A stretch of 14,951 nucleotides of DNA from Euperipatoides rowelli. Lineage: Eukaryota > Onychophora > Udeonychophora > Euonychophora > Peripatopsidae. This document shows positions 1-8,691 of the stretch, piece by piece. The stretch lies in NCBI GenBank assembly GCA_003024985.2, contig PXIH01S0010475.1. One strand, given 5' to 3'. The number at the start of each line of letters is the position of its first letter. Position 1 is the first letter of the stretch. Both the position numbers and the translations under genes were made by a program. Under the pieces are notes generated by a model. It made no database searches. It was given only the letters and a program-made list of their open reading frames with translations, and was not told the DNA's origin.

Positions 1-640
1 ATTAATTTAATAAAACATATTTTAAATTGACTGTCAAAACTGATAACTGATAATACACCAACTCATCCTATACTCAATATTAATGGATTAGTCCTGAGAA
101 AACGTGGCTATAATACTCTCTTCAAGTTTTTCCAAATAATTATTTCAAAAATAAGCCAGCCTTTTATCTTCAATTTTTTATTTTACTGAATATTCAATTG
201 GTATTAATAAGAATGCATAAATAACGTGTTAGTTAATTGGTATGTTGAATTATTTTTTTAAGCCTTTAATTATCTGGACACTAAACTACAGTATTAATAC
301 TTACTCTTTGTTAGTTATATGAAAAAAAATGTTTCTAATATTGCTAATACCAGTTTACTTCTTATAATGTCCTGAATATTTTGGATTAATTTGATGTTTT
401 AAGTACTATTTAATATGTTCATTTGAAGAAAATTTATTTATGACAATCCACCTGATGTGAGTATAATACAAATTATTGAAGAAATCTATTTTTGGTGATG
501 ATATACTGTAACTAAATTCTTCTCGATCATTGAACGTTATTAATACTTCTTTGGATCATAATAATTATTATCTTAGCATAATGATACTAGATCATTAATT
601 TTATTATTTGTGAGATGATTATTTGGAATCCTTTTAAAAG
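1..640. other. AT-rich stretch, no feature recognised
   Basis: Very AT-rich with short homopolymers. I see no coding frame, inverted repeat, RNA gene or recognisable repeat here. It may be host intergenic or intronic DNA, or the eroded 5' UTR of the LINE that follows. Confidence 0.5.
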
Positions 641-645
641 TTACT

Positions 646-1290
646 ATGGAATATATACAAGATCTTATATCTAAAAATATAGAATCATCTAAATCTTATT
701 GAGAAGGGCTTCATCCTTAAAAGAAAAAATATGCCAGCTATTTTCATTCTACTAAATAGTGATACTAAAATAGTCAAATTAGACAGACATTATTATTGAC
801 AACAAGATACTAATAATATATCAAACATTGCTTTTCTTCAGAGAAAATTAGTAAACTTCATATGTTTCAGCAATGATGATGTAATGAATGAGTTTACACA
901 AAATTTTAAATCATATAACAGGAAATACAATTCTATTTTATGATTATCAAATTGAAGATTTGTATGCAATATCAACAAAGATTACTGACTTAACTGTCAA
1001 TGCTGTTAAGCAAAATATTAATGAGATTTTACAAGAATTTGAAAGATAAATGTCAAATAAAAAAAAAAAAGAAGATAAATGAAGATAAGATTATCACATT
1101 TTTCCTGCTACTTTTCATTTAACCTGCTAACAATGTTACATTAAATGACTTACCCTAAATAATTATACTTCACATCACAATGTAGGATGGCTGTTTCCTG
1201 TTTGTTGAAAATAGAGACCTCATCTTCTTCAGATGTACTGAAATTGGCCATTTATCAAAACAATGTCCAAATAAAAATGGTGAGCAATGT
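646..1290 (+). pseudogene. LINE ORF1 remnant with CCHC zinc knuckle
   Basis: ORF1 proteins of Tx1/L1-like LINEs bind the element's RNA and often carry CCHC knuckles. A possible start is the ATG at 646 (MEYIQDLISKNIESS), which meets a stop soon after. Coding similarity is then patchy. A short frame around 950-1050 reads LYAISTKITDLTVNAVKQN. At 1225-1266 a frame reads FFRCTEIGHLSKQCPNK, which is C-x2-C-x4-H-x4-C spacing with the first Cys codon changed to Phe (1225-1227). The remaining ligands are Cys 1234-1236, His 1249-1251 and Cys 1264-1266. It is broken by many stops and is not functional. The start and end are guesses; the knuckle is the only firm landmark. Confidence 0.55.
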
Positions 1291-2128
1291 GCAGAATAAT
1301 GCACGACATAAAATGTAGCAATCTTAAAAAGCCTCTACTTCTGAAGATCGTTTCCAACTTCTAAACAAAATAATGAATCTTCACAGCCTGACATGAATAA
1401 ATTCTTAAATTATATTGAAATAAAAAACACTAGGCTATTATCTCAAATTCTACTCTACCGGCTATTACAAAAAATCTTGAAAAAGAAAAACAATAGCTTA
1501 AATAGCTAATTCTTCAAGAATCATAATGAGAAAGAACAACATTTATCACCAGAGAAACCTGCTTTGAAGAAACTTAAAACTTAAGCCTTAATCTTAAAAT
1601 TGATCAAAACATTCGTTATAAGTTTAAAAACAGATCTATAGTTATAGAATGGCCTTTAAAATTATTTCACTAAATATTCAAAGCCTAAACAATGTTTCTA
1701 AAAGAACAACTTATTAAATTTTTTATCCAAAGAAGACTACTGGTACTCTATTATAATATTACAGGAGCTAACAAGATATATAGTATAATGTATTTGAAGG
1801 CAGAAACATTATTTCTTCACAAGTAGTTATGATACTAATTAAAAAATCTCTTATGTCTACTAAAATTATAGAAATATTCTCCTCTTTGAGGATATTAATA
1901 TTAAGTTGTAACATCAATAATGAATGATTTTATATTGTAAATTATTATGCTCCAAATCACATTACAAATAATATTGCACAATCTGAATATTTAGTTTCAA
2001 AACTTAATACTTTAAACAAATATATTATTCTAGGGACAAACCTCAATCAATACAGTTGATCTCAATAAATTAATAAAATAAACACCTTTATAAAAGATTT
2101 GGAATTAAGACAGGCTGTAGAATTTCAT

Positions 2129-2144
2129 GATAATTTTGACCAGC
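2129..2144 (+). repeat. Target-site duplication, left copy, of the SINE at 2145-2305
   Basis: GATAATTTTGACCAGC occurs here and again, identically, at 2306-2321. It is part of the LINE endonuclease coding sequence that existed before the SINE landed. An intact 16-bp duplication is the hallmark of target-primed reverse transcription. Confidence 0.9.
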
Positions 2145-2305
2145 GCCCTTCGGGGCTAACCTCGTGGCGAAGCACGAGTTATTGTAATCCTCCGAGCCTG
2201 GCGTAGGGTTAAAATATATAATATTTTCTTATCTGTTTGTCTTATTATGTCCATATTAAAAATAGAGATGTCCTGTCATTGACGGGTCACTTTATTTTAA
2301 AAAAA
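2145..2305 (+). mobile_element. SINE, 161 bp, with GC-rich hairpin head and A tail
   Basis: The insertion lies between identical 16-bp repeats and ends in an A run (about 2299-2305), so it is a plus-strand retroposon. The first ~65 bp are about 60% GC against a background near 28%. They hold two strong hairpins: GCCC-TTCG-GGGC at 2145-2156, and a nine-pair stem with one bulged C at 2157-2166/2173-2181 (loop GCGAAG). A possible pol III A box (TGGCGAAGCACG, 2165-2176) and a weak B-box-like stretch (GGTTAAAATAT, 2207-2217) lie 42 nt apart start to start, as in tRNAs. The B box lacks the key C, so tRNA ancestry is uncertain. The 3' part has a small hairpin (CCTGTC-ATT-GACGGG) and ends CACTTTATTTTA before the A tail. 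I cannot match it to a named family. Confidence 0.8.
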
Positions 2306-2321
2306 GATAATTTTGACCAGC
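2306..2321 (+). repeat. Target-site duplication, right copy, of the SINE
   Basis: This is an exact copy of 2129-2144. Reading resumes here in the LINE endonuclease sequence interrupted at 2144. Confidence 0.9.
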
Positions 2322-2580
2322 CAACCAGATTCACAATGACATCTCGAACAAAAATTGATTATAAAGTGAAAAAAAATACAAATATCAAACACTGAATACT
2401 GCAAAGTCAGTTTTAATAAAGTGGTTAAAAAACATGAAGAAAAGTTCGAATATTTTTGCATTAAAAGTTGAAAATCAAATAATAACTGACGAACATGAAA
2501 TAGTCAAAATTGTTCCTAACTAACAACGTATAAAAATGATAGAAAATTATTTAAAGGTCAAATGTAATGGATTTTTTTAA

Positions 2581-3518
2581 TTTTTTTTAATTATTGATTT
2601 TCAAAGATTTTTACTAAAAAAAAATTCCAACAGGAAAAAAAAAATAAAAAAATTAAAAACAAAAGTTATTTACTATTCAATTTTTAAAATAATTGTCTTT
2701 ATCTCCTCACCCTTTAAACAACATTACCCACTTTACACACCAGGGGAGATATTTTGTGACATCATAGCCTATAAATGAATACAGCTTGCTATACTTAACT
2801 ATAAAATATTTGCTATATTTGTNAGCAAAACATTTCTTTTTGTACATTTCACTTTTGGACAAAAGATTCTGAATAGTATAATATCTCCAAGTTTGTAAAC
2901 AATGTTTTTAGGATAGATGGATAATAACTGCCAACATATCCAAATAAAATTAATAAAGTTAATTAGAAACAATTTTTATATTTTTTAAAAGGGTACCACA
3001 GCCCCTCTGCCCATAAAATAAAATGGATATATCTAAAAACACTCGTCAATTAAAATTATTGTCTATCCTTGTACAGTATAAGAATCATTTTTATAATATC
3101 AGTAATACAAACCACATTTAATTTTGTTTTAATTTTTTGTTTTGATATTTACCATGTCTATAGTATTAACCTTGTGGGAAATAAAGGGTTAAACTAAAAG
3201 TTATAGCATAAACAAGATACCATTTTTCAATAAATGATTATTAAACTTATCATTTTTTTAAATAAATATATTGTACTTGAAAATAATACATTCTTTTTTG
3301 TACTTTCAAATTTCTTTTTGATTAGCTAAATAAAATCTTTGCTTATTCCAACTTTATTTATGGTTTCAATAATGGAGATGATGACTTTCATTCATTTTTT
3401 AAAATTACATTTTTTTCTCAGCTGACTTGAAATAAATTTTTTGCAAAAATAATAATGATAAAATATCAACTTGCCGATTTGTTTAAGCTGGAAAGAATTA
3501 TATTCTTTTTGTTTTTTT
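2581..3518. other. AT-rich stretch, nothing recognised
   Basis: It starts with long A/T homopolymers (about 2574-2665). After that comes ordinary AT-rich sequence with no open frame of note, and one ambiguous base at 2823. I see no terminal repeats or RNA gene. Confidence 0.5.
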
Positions 3519-3941
3519 TCATTCCATACCCAACCCAGACAAAACATATTTTTTTACAATGGCTTTATCGTTTCCATCTATATAGTCTGGCAAGTCGGTT
3601 AAACTCTTACAATAAAACTGATTAAAAAGAGACCCTCTCTTTTCCCTTAAAAACACCTTCCATAAAGAAACCATGAATAAACAGGGAAATTTAATATCTG
3701 ATGTTTTATCCATCCAATTTTTATCATTTATGTCTTAAATTAATGTACATGGCTTGTCTCTCATGAAAATTAATATTTGTATTTTTGATGGTAGTTGTAA
3801 ATGCCTCTTATAACAATTTAATAAATCTGTAATATTTTGGTCTACTGATGAATCATTGTATCCTGCTGTGCTTAAGATAATAGTGCCTGGCACTGTTTGA
3901 ACAATGGAAAGGGAAATACCCACCTGCAATTCCAAGACCAT
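3519..3941 (-). pseudogene. Coding-like remnant of unknown family, minus strand
   Basis: Two minus-strand reading segments, 3941-3735 and 3713-3519, lie in the same frame and are separated only by one TAA and seven open codons. Together they span about 140 codons. In this AT-rich sequence, where TAA and TAG are frequent, that length is more than expected by chance. The predicted protein is mixed in composition (segments such as GTIILSTAGYNDSS and FYCKSLTDLPDYIDGND), not the Lys/Phe/Ile-only pattern of noise. I do not recognise a family. A CAG/GTGGGT donor-like motif lies inside the first segment (near 3923, minus strand), and a GGTAAGT is on the minus strand near 4212. It could be a host exon, a pseudogene or a transposon fragment. 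Confidence 0.35.
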
Positions 3942-4394
3942 GTGTACTTTAACATTTTTGAAATTCTTAATAATTCTAAATTATTGGAACTATGGATTTA
4001 ATTTATGCATGGATCCTCCCTTCAACTGATTTTATTGAAACGCTTTCTTTGATATTTCATGAACCAGTAAAAAGGTGACTGTTTTCCCAAAATGTGTATT
4101 CCATAAAAATCACCCTAAAAAAGTTTTAACTTTCTTTTGTTCTACCCTTACCCATACAACATTGTCATGCTAATATTCATTTTGTTACCATGATGAACCA
4201 GTAAACGACTTACCAAGCTGCAGAGATTCCAAGTTTTCCTCTCTAGAAGCCAACATGCTGTAAGTTATATTTTCCAAAATTTTTCCATGTTTTAAGAAAA
4301 TATTTTCAAGTCAAATCGGCTGTCTCTAGCATTACTATCAGCTCACACTAGAAGCCTCCCAGCTAACAGTACTTTAGTATAGTTAAACGAAGAC

Positions 4395-4619
4395 ATGCCA
4401 TCCAGAACCAGCAATCAAACTTCCCTAGGCCAACTGAAAGCATTGGCAGATAGTAAGAGGAATAGTGGACATTACTCCCTCAATATCAGAGAAGTAAATA
4501 TGTTAAAGCAGAAATTGGCCGAAGCAAGTCATAATGGCACTCAACCTTTCCCAAGCCAATTTACCAGCTTGAGGAATTTGAGACCAGTCTACACCAAAGG
4601 CACTACCCATTTCGACTGA
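4395..4619 (+). CDS. Small open frame, 74 codons, unknown; GC-richer than surroundings
   Basis: From ATG 4395 to TGA 4617-4619 the frame is open, and GC is about 40%, well above the neighbourhood. The product is hydrophilic and varied, with a possible helical segment (IREVNMLKQKLAEASHN) and no membrane segment or known motif. An in-frame TAG lies just upstream, so the frame does not extend 5' without splicing. Splice-like motifs (GTAAGT at about 4260-4265, TTTAG near 4372-4376) lie upstream, so it could be a terminal exon of a host gene or part of an old element. I infer possible coding from composition only and do not assign a function. Confidence 0.3.
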   Translation: MPSRTSNQTSLGQLKALADSKRNSGHYSLNIREVNMLKQKLAEASHNGTQPFPSQFTSLRNLRPVYTKGTTHFD

Positions 4620-5500
4620 TTGAAGTCTCCAATTTCCGCATAGTTAACAACCAACAGAAAAATAGTCATCCAGGCATCATTTGTTCAAATATAAGAAAAA
4701 TCAATTTTTTTCAAAATCCCAAAAGAGCCCGAATTTCGAGCATTTTTCTAAATCTTCAAAAATTGTTTTAAAGCAGAATTTTGTTTTTTTCTCACCTCAG
4801 ATTAAACCCAGGATCCTATTTTCGCTTAGTTTTCATTTCCAACATCTGAAAATTATTGTAATCCAGTTTTTGTGCTTCCAATTTTTTTAATTATATCTTC
4901 TGAGATGAACATTTCTACAAGCCTAGGAAGACAGCAACCAAGAGAGATGTCTGCAGCTCATGTTAGTTTTTTATTATTTTATTTATTGTAATTGTGAGAG
5001 ACACAGCCATCTACATATTTTTTTATGTTTTATGTATTGTTTAATTATTTTACCAATCATTAATTTACATGTTGTCCCAATTCCTAAGATTCTGAGTCTT
5101 GTATTATGTTTATATTTTTAAATTAGTTCTTGTTTCATATGCATTTCTAGAGGTATCATATTAATCCTAAAATAGTAAACTTTCCAATATTTTGTGAATA
5201 TGAGATACCAATATTTTGTTTTATGAGCAATAATTATTGTTTGTCTATCTAAATATAAGTAATTCCCATATTTTTCCTTTAAATAAATTTAATTTTCAAT
5301 TATAATTCCCATTTCGTCTTGTAATCTTTAGTCCAAACTATTTCTTATTATTATTTTTCATGTTGAACATAAAATTCGTATTTTTAGCCTATATTCATAT
5401 TTTTATCCGTTTAATATAAAATTATCAATTCAATATTCTTATAAAATTTAAAATTGTTATATCCCAAAATTAAGAACTTTACCGATTAGACACCGGATAA
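4620..5500. other. AT-rich stretch, nothing recognised
   Basis: AT-rich with frequent T runs. A 69-codon frame at 4681-4890 is built of Lys/Phe/Ser runs and looks like noise. No repeat ends or RNA genes were seen. Confidence 0.5.
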
Positions 5501-5514
5501 AACATAGGCACGGT

Positions 5515-5612
5515 AGGTGATCCACTCTTGGGATCACTGTAGTAGTCTTCAACAGCAATGTTGGATTCAAGGCCTTGCAGTAACCTCTCAACCACTCAGT
5601 CTAGTGCTGAGC
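5515..5612 (-). mobile_element. tRNA-derived SINE head, minus strand
   Basis: On the minus strand a perfect pol III A box (TGGTTGAGAGG, plus coordinates 5584-5594) is followed by a B-box-like GTTGAAGAC (5545-5553; one mismatch to GTTCRANNC). Their starts are 41 nt apart, which is tRNA spacing. The A box most resembles Ser/Leu tRNAs. Further along the minus strand is a 7-bp hairpin (GTGATCC with GGATCAC, about 5518-5537), which is probably part of the SINE body. The segment is GC-richer than its flanks. The 3' end, A tail and target duplication could not be placed, so the limits are approximate. It lies directly upstream of the truncated LINE at 5651. Confidence 0.5.
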
Positions 5613-5651
5613 CTTATAGTGTTATTATTGTTATATTTCAACTTTCTTATN

Positions 5652-7383
5652 TATCGTCCTATAGCATTAATCAATGAGGATATAAAAATATTGCAAAAAA
5701 TAATATTAGCAAGGATAACACCGATAGTAAATAAAATAATGCCAAACACGGTTTTTGGAATCAAGGGAAGGACAATACAGCAGGCATTGATTTACCACCA
5801 TATTGTGTTTAACATGTCTGATACAAAAGTAAGAGAAGATGGACTAATTTTCCGAATTGATATGAAAAAAGCTTTCGACTTAACTGATTTATATTATTTG
5901 CAATATTTAATGTACAAGTACATTGGAGAAACAAAAACTACTAGATTAATAATGAAATTAATAAAACACAAACAAATAGCTGTCTTAAATCATAAAATTC
6001 ATTCAGCATTTTGTACATTCTGGCATTCTTTGTTACAGGGTTTACCTTTATCCTCTACACTATATTAATTCTATTTGTTGGAACTATTTAAAAAAAATAG
6101 AGATGAAGATTCAGTTTATATGGTTGTTTGCTAGGATTGACACCTAAAAGTTATTATTTATTTGGATGATATTTCAATTTTTGTTAGAAATAGAAAAGAA
6201 CTAGAGAAAGTAAATCAAATTTTTCAAGCCTAACAGGTTCCACTGTTCATTGGAGCAAATCATTATGTTACAATTTAGGAAATAAGAAAATTGAAAAATA
6301 TAAACAATGTCAGGAAATGCCAAATAAAATATTGGGATATCATTTTCCTTTACTAGGCAAACATAACATTATGAATGCAGAAATAAGTTAATGGATAAAA
6401 TCAAAGAAAAGTTAAATAGAATAAAATTGGCAACAAATAGTTGGATAGAAAAGGTGTAGATCTGATAAATGTGTTAGTAGTCCCTGTTTTATTTGCCTTT
6501 TACTGAATTAACAAAAAACAAATTATGAAAAGGTTTGAGGCATTATTGAGTGATGCTATATTTGGTAAATTTTAAATTCTGTCTATTAAAAAACTCTACT
6601 ACTTAAAAAAAAAAGGAGGGTTTCAGCTTATAAATTTGAGAGTACTGAATAAAAGTATAATATTCAACTTTGTTAACAAAATAATTAAAGAAATAAGTAT
6701 ATACAGAAATTTAATGATTATGATGGAAATTGTTAAAGACCCAATAGTTAAAATGTGGAACCAAACCTATGAATTTCTGATTCAAGTGAATAATGATGGT
6801 GGAAAATTAGCATACAAGAAATTATTAACTAATTTATTACAAGAGGATCAAAACTTTGTTAATTACAAAGGAGCCAAGGTTAATTTGGCGATTTATAAAA
6901 TTCGAAAATTACAGGATATTGATAATTTTGAATGCAAATATCAATTAAAAATATTACCGACTAGGACAAGGTTGTCTTTAATAGGATTATTAAGAACTCA
7001 GAATATGGTATGCATATTTTGTAAAGATTATTTAGAAGACTGGAAGCACTTATTTTTTGATTGTAAGGTTGTAAAAGAAACAACCACTGAATTTATCAAT
7101 AGAATGGAAAAGGTATTATGATGTGAGAGATTTTATAGAAACAGGTAATTTAAGAAAGATACCCATCAAATTAAGAAAATATGTTATAACAATTTTATTT
7201 GCTTTGTGGAAGCAGAGGTGTAACATGATTTTTGATCAGTCATATAAACACATGTTTAAAAGTGTTTATTTATGAACAAATAAATAAGGTATATATTAAA
7301 GATCTTTTTGCATTTTCAAAAGCTCAGTTAAATGAATTATGGGATACTATTGAGTGCTACAAAATTTTTGAAATGACCTAAAA
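5652..7383 (+). pseudogene. LINE ORF2: reverse transcriptase and C-terminal CCHC domain, broken
   Basis: RT motifs appear in order. YRPIALINEDIKILQKIILA is at 5652. FRIDMKKAFD is about 5850-5879, with the motif A Asp at 5859. LLQGLPLSSTLY replaces the usual RQGCPLSP-type motif and ends at the stop at 6066. YLDD is at 6159-6170, in the same frame as motif A but after stops at 6066, 6132 and 6138. An SGSTVHWSKS segment follows near 6233. After frameshifts and stops, the region from about 6617 reads GGFQLINL, as in Tx1/L1 elements. A 161-codon open stretch (6636-7121) carries C-x2-C-x8-H-x4-C (Cys 7011, Cys 7020, His 7047, Cys 7062), the usual C-terminal knuckle. Coding-like sequence continues to about 7383 (LWKQRCNMIF). 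Not functional. Confidence 0.8.
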
Positions 7384-7889
7384 GTTGTGGTTTATAAATT
7401 GATTAAATAATTGCAAAAATAGATTTAGTTAAGGAAAGAAACTTACTGAATTTGTGAAATAAAAAATAAAATAAAGGCTTATATATATATAAAGAAAAAA
7501 AATGAAAAAAATCATAAAAAAAAAAAAATGAAGTGAGAAAAGGAAGTAGTTAACTAACTTCAAATTCAGGGGTTAGTGAACGGATAATAAAGTATGATTT
7601 TATTGTAATGAACAATTGTAAAGGTCAAAAAAGGAATTTACTTAGTTATTGATATATTTTTTACTAGAAATTCATGTGATATGGCGGAATTAATGCCAAT
7701 TAAAAAAAATGTGTTAAGTTATTTTTTGATGATAAATGTTTAGTTAGAAAATTGTTAAAAAAATGAGTTTTTGAAAAATAATGTAACAAGAGGTTATGGA
7801 AAGATTTATGCATATGAAAAAATTATTTTATGTGTAAATACTTTAATTTTTATTTTTAATGAATAAAACTTTATTTTATAAAAAAAAAA
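7384..7889 (+). other. LINE 3' UTR and A tail
   Basis: AT-rich non-coding sequence follows the end of ORF2, including a 12-base A run near 7517-7528. It ends with AATAAAACTTTATTTTATA and the terminal A run. The ACTTTATTTTA-plus-A ending matches the 3' end of the SINE at 2145-2305. Confidence 0.6.
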
Positions 7890-8450
7890 CTTTCTTCACT
7901 CTTTGATATAATTCAGAGTAAGGAAAAATAGCGTGCTTACAGAGCTGACTTACTGTTAACTTATAATTAAAAAATGTTTAGAGAAATGTTTGTGTGTGTT
8001 GAAGATCTTCCTTTATAGTATAATATTGATGATATTTGTCAACAAGTTTTATGCCATTTTATCTATACTAGGCCTCCAGTGTTGGGCAAAATTCGACCAA
8101 TAAGAAATCCCTTCGTAAAAAGCCGCGACTCCTTTGTAAAAACCACCACAATGCTAAACAATGAATGTTTTAATTTTATATATAAATTTTAGCTCATTAC
8201 ACTCCCTCTCCATATAAACTTTATCTCTGCCAAATCTCACAGTCCTCCGTGCGCCCAATATGCTTAAAAAGGGTTCCAAAGTTTTCCTTTCACGTATTAA
8301 TATATAGATTCCCTCCTTTGGTAAATTTGTGTAATGTCCAGAAGTTTTAGGGTTGGCTCAAACAAACTTATGACTGATTGGGATTGGATTGTGTGAGAGT
8401 GTAAAACCTGACTAGAACTTACTGAGATCCATTGTTAGTGAAGATCAACT
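7890..8450. other. Flank between LINE and LTR element, nothing firmly recognised
   Basis: No open frame or terminal repeats were identified. It contains CAGTGTTGGGCAAA (8077-8090), which looks like a hAT end but has no partner. It also contains TAAAACCTGACTAGAAC (about 8402-8418), similar to a motif in the other flank of the LTR element (about 14506). Confidence 0.5.
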
Positions 8451-8488
8451 TGATTATCATATCCCACTAGCAGTAGTGCACTACAAAG

Positions 8489-8495
8489 TATATAG
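8489..8495 (+). promoter_or_regulatory. LTR TATA-like box
   Basis: TATATAG lies 43 bp upstream of the AATAAA signal and is conserved in the 3' LTR. It is the likely core promoter of the element. Confidence 0.5.
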
Positions 8496-8531
8496 AGGGC
8501 GCTACTATAATATTTTGGGTTAGAGATTATC

Positions 8532-8537
8532 AATAAA
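8532..8537 (+). promoter_or_regulatory. LTR polyadenylation signal AATAAA
   Basis: AATAAA is conserved in both LTRs (second copy 14278-14283). In the 3' LTR it is the signal that would end the genomic RNA. Confidence 0.5.
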
Positions 8538-8691
8538 TTTAATGGCCGACACCAGCCAAGATGCACAACTCATGTAAGTGTCTGTATCTATTTTATTTTT
8601 AGTTAAGTATTAGCCTATAGTGTTAACATGATCATTGCTTCCCACACCCCCACTGTATTGTAAGCCTCATGACTCGAGTTGCAATACAACA

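Larger units (their letters stand above)
1649..2400 (+). pseudogene. LINE ORF2 N-terminus: APE-type endonuclease, broken and split by a SINE
   Basis: The family nicks target DNA to prime reverse transcription. The likely start is ATG 1649, giving MAFKIISLNIQSLNN, the typical SxNIQ/G strand that opens LINE endonucleases. A frameshift near 1715 follows. The next frame has an LQE motif (catalytic Glu, about 1759-1767). Further on come NYYAPN (1940-1957) and ILGTNLNQ (about 2024-2049), where the catalytic Asp of the usual G-D-x-N motif has become Asn. The frame then runs into the 16-bp repeat at 2129-2144, is interrupted by the SINE, and resumes after 2321 with a PTRFTMTSRTKID segment, resembling the C-terminal S-R-I-D region of the family. 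In-frame stops, frameshifts and the Asp-to-Asn change make it dead. Confidence 0.75.
640..2580 (+). mobile_element. Decayed Tx1/L1-like non-LTR retrotransposon (LINE), 5' half, interrupted by a SINE
   Basis: Two successive coding remnants lie in LINE order on the plus strand. The first is an ORF1-like stretch with a zinc-knuckle remnant near 1225-1266. The second is an ORF2 start at 1649 with an APE-type endonuclease running to about 2400. A linker-like stretch follows (about 2460-2580, reading near VENQIITDEHE), after which recognisable coding is lost. Stops and frameshifts are dense, so this is an old copy. The RT half is not attached: the RT that begins at 5651 belongs to a better-preserved copy, and roughly 100 or more codons between endonuclease and RT are absent. 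The limits are approximate. Class assignment rests on the knuckle ORF1, the endonuclease motifs and resemblance to the Tx1-like RT downstream. Confidence 0.7.
5651..7889 (+). mobile_element. 5'-truncated Tx1/L1-like LINE
   Basis: It begins abruptly inside the reverse transcriptase at the YRPI motif (5652), continues through RT, a C-terminal region and an AT-rich 3' UTR, and ends in ACTTTATTTTATA plus an A run at 7880-7889. Abrupt 5' truncation plus an A tail is typical of LINE retrotransposition. A 9-base match, AACTTTCTT, lies at 5640-5648 and at 7888-7896 and may be the target duplication, but two of its bases are A-tail bases, so this is weak. It is better preserved than the LINE at 640-2580. 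Confidence 0.75.
8451..8691 (+). repeat. 5' LTR (241 bp)
   Basis: It aligns along its length with 12802-12876 joined to 14273-14438, which also totals 241 bp. By eye there are about 20 differences (roughly 8%). It starts TGATTATCATATCCC and ends ATACAACA, so TG...CA termini are plausible; the 3' copy begins TAATATC. A TATA-like TATATAG (8489-8495) and an AATAAA (8532-8537) give the expected promoter and polyadenylation signals. Confidence 0.9.

Noticed and set aside
2145-2215. Self-cleaving ribozyme (HDV-like, hammerhead or twister) in the SINE head
   Set aside because: The two hairpins are real, but I could not place the conserved core bases or the required pseudoknot pairing of any known class.
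4681-4890. 69-codon frame
   Set aside because: Composition is Lys/Phe/Ser/Gln runs from AT-rich DNA, with no motif.
640-7889. One single LINE from 640 to 7889 with a 3-kb insertion in the middle
   Set aside because: The two parts differ in decay, about 100 or more codons between endonuclease and RT are missing, and no insertion ends were found at 2580 or 5650.
5640-7896. AACTTTCTT as the target duplication of the second LINE
   Set aside because: It is only 9 bases, two of them possibly A-tail bases. Kept as a weak remark, not as a feature.
8077-8090. CAGTGTTGGGCAAA, resembling a hAT terminal repeat
   Set aside because: No inverted partner and no 8-bp duplication were found in the window, so a transposon cannot be supported.
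8574-8602. GTAAGT ... TTTTTAG pair in the 5' LTR as an intron
   Set aside because: Only 29 bp apart, too short, and GTAAGT is lost in the 3' LTR.
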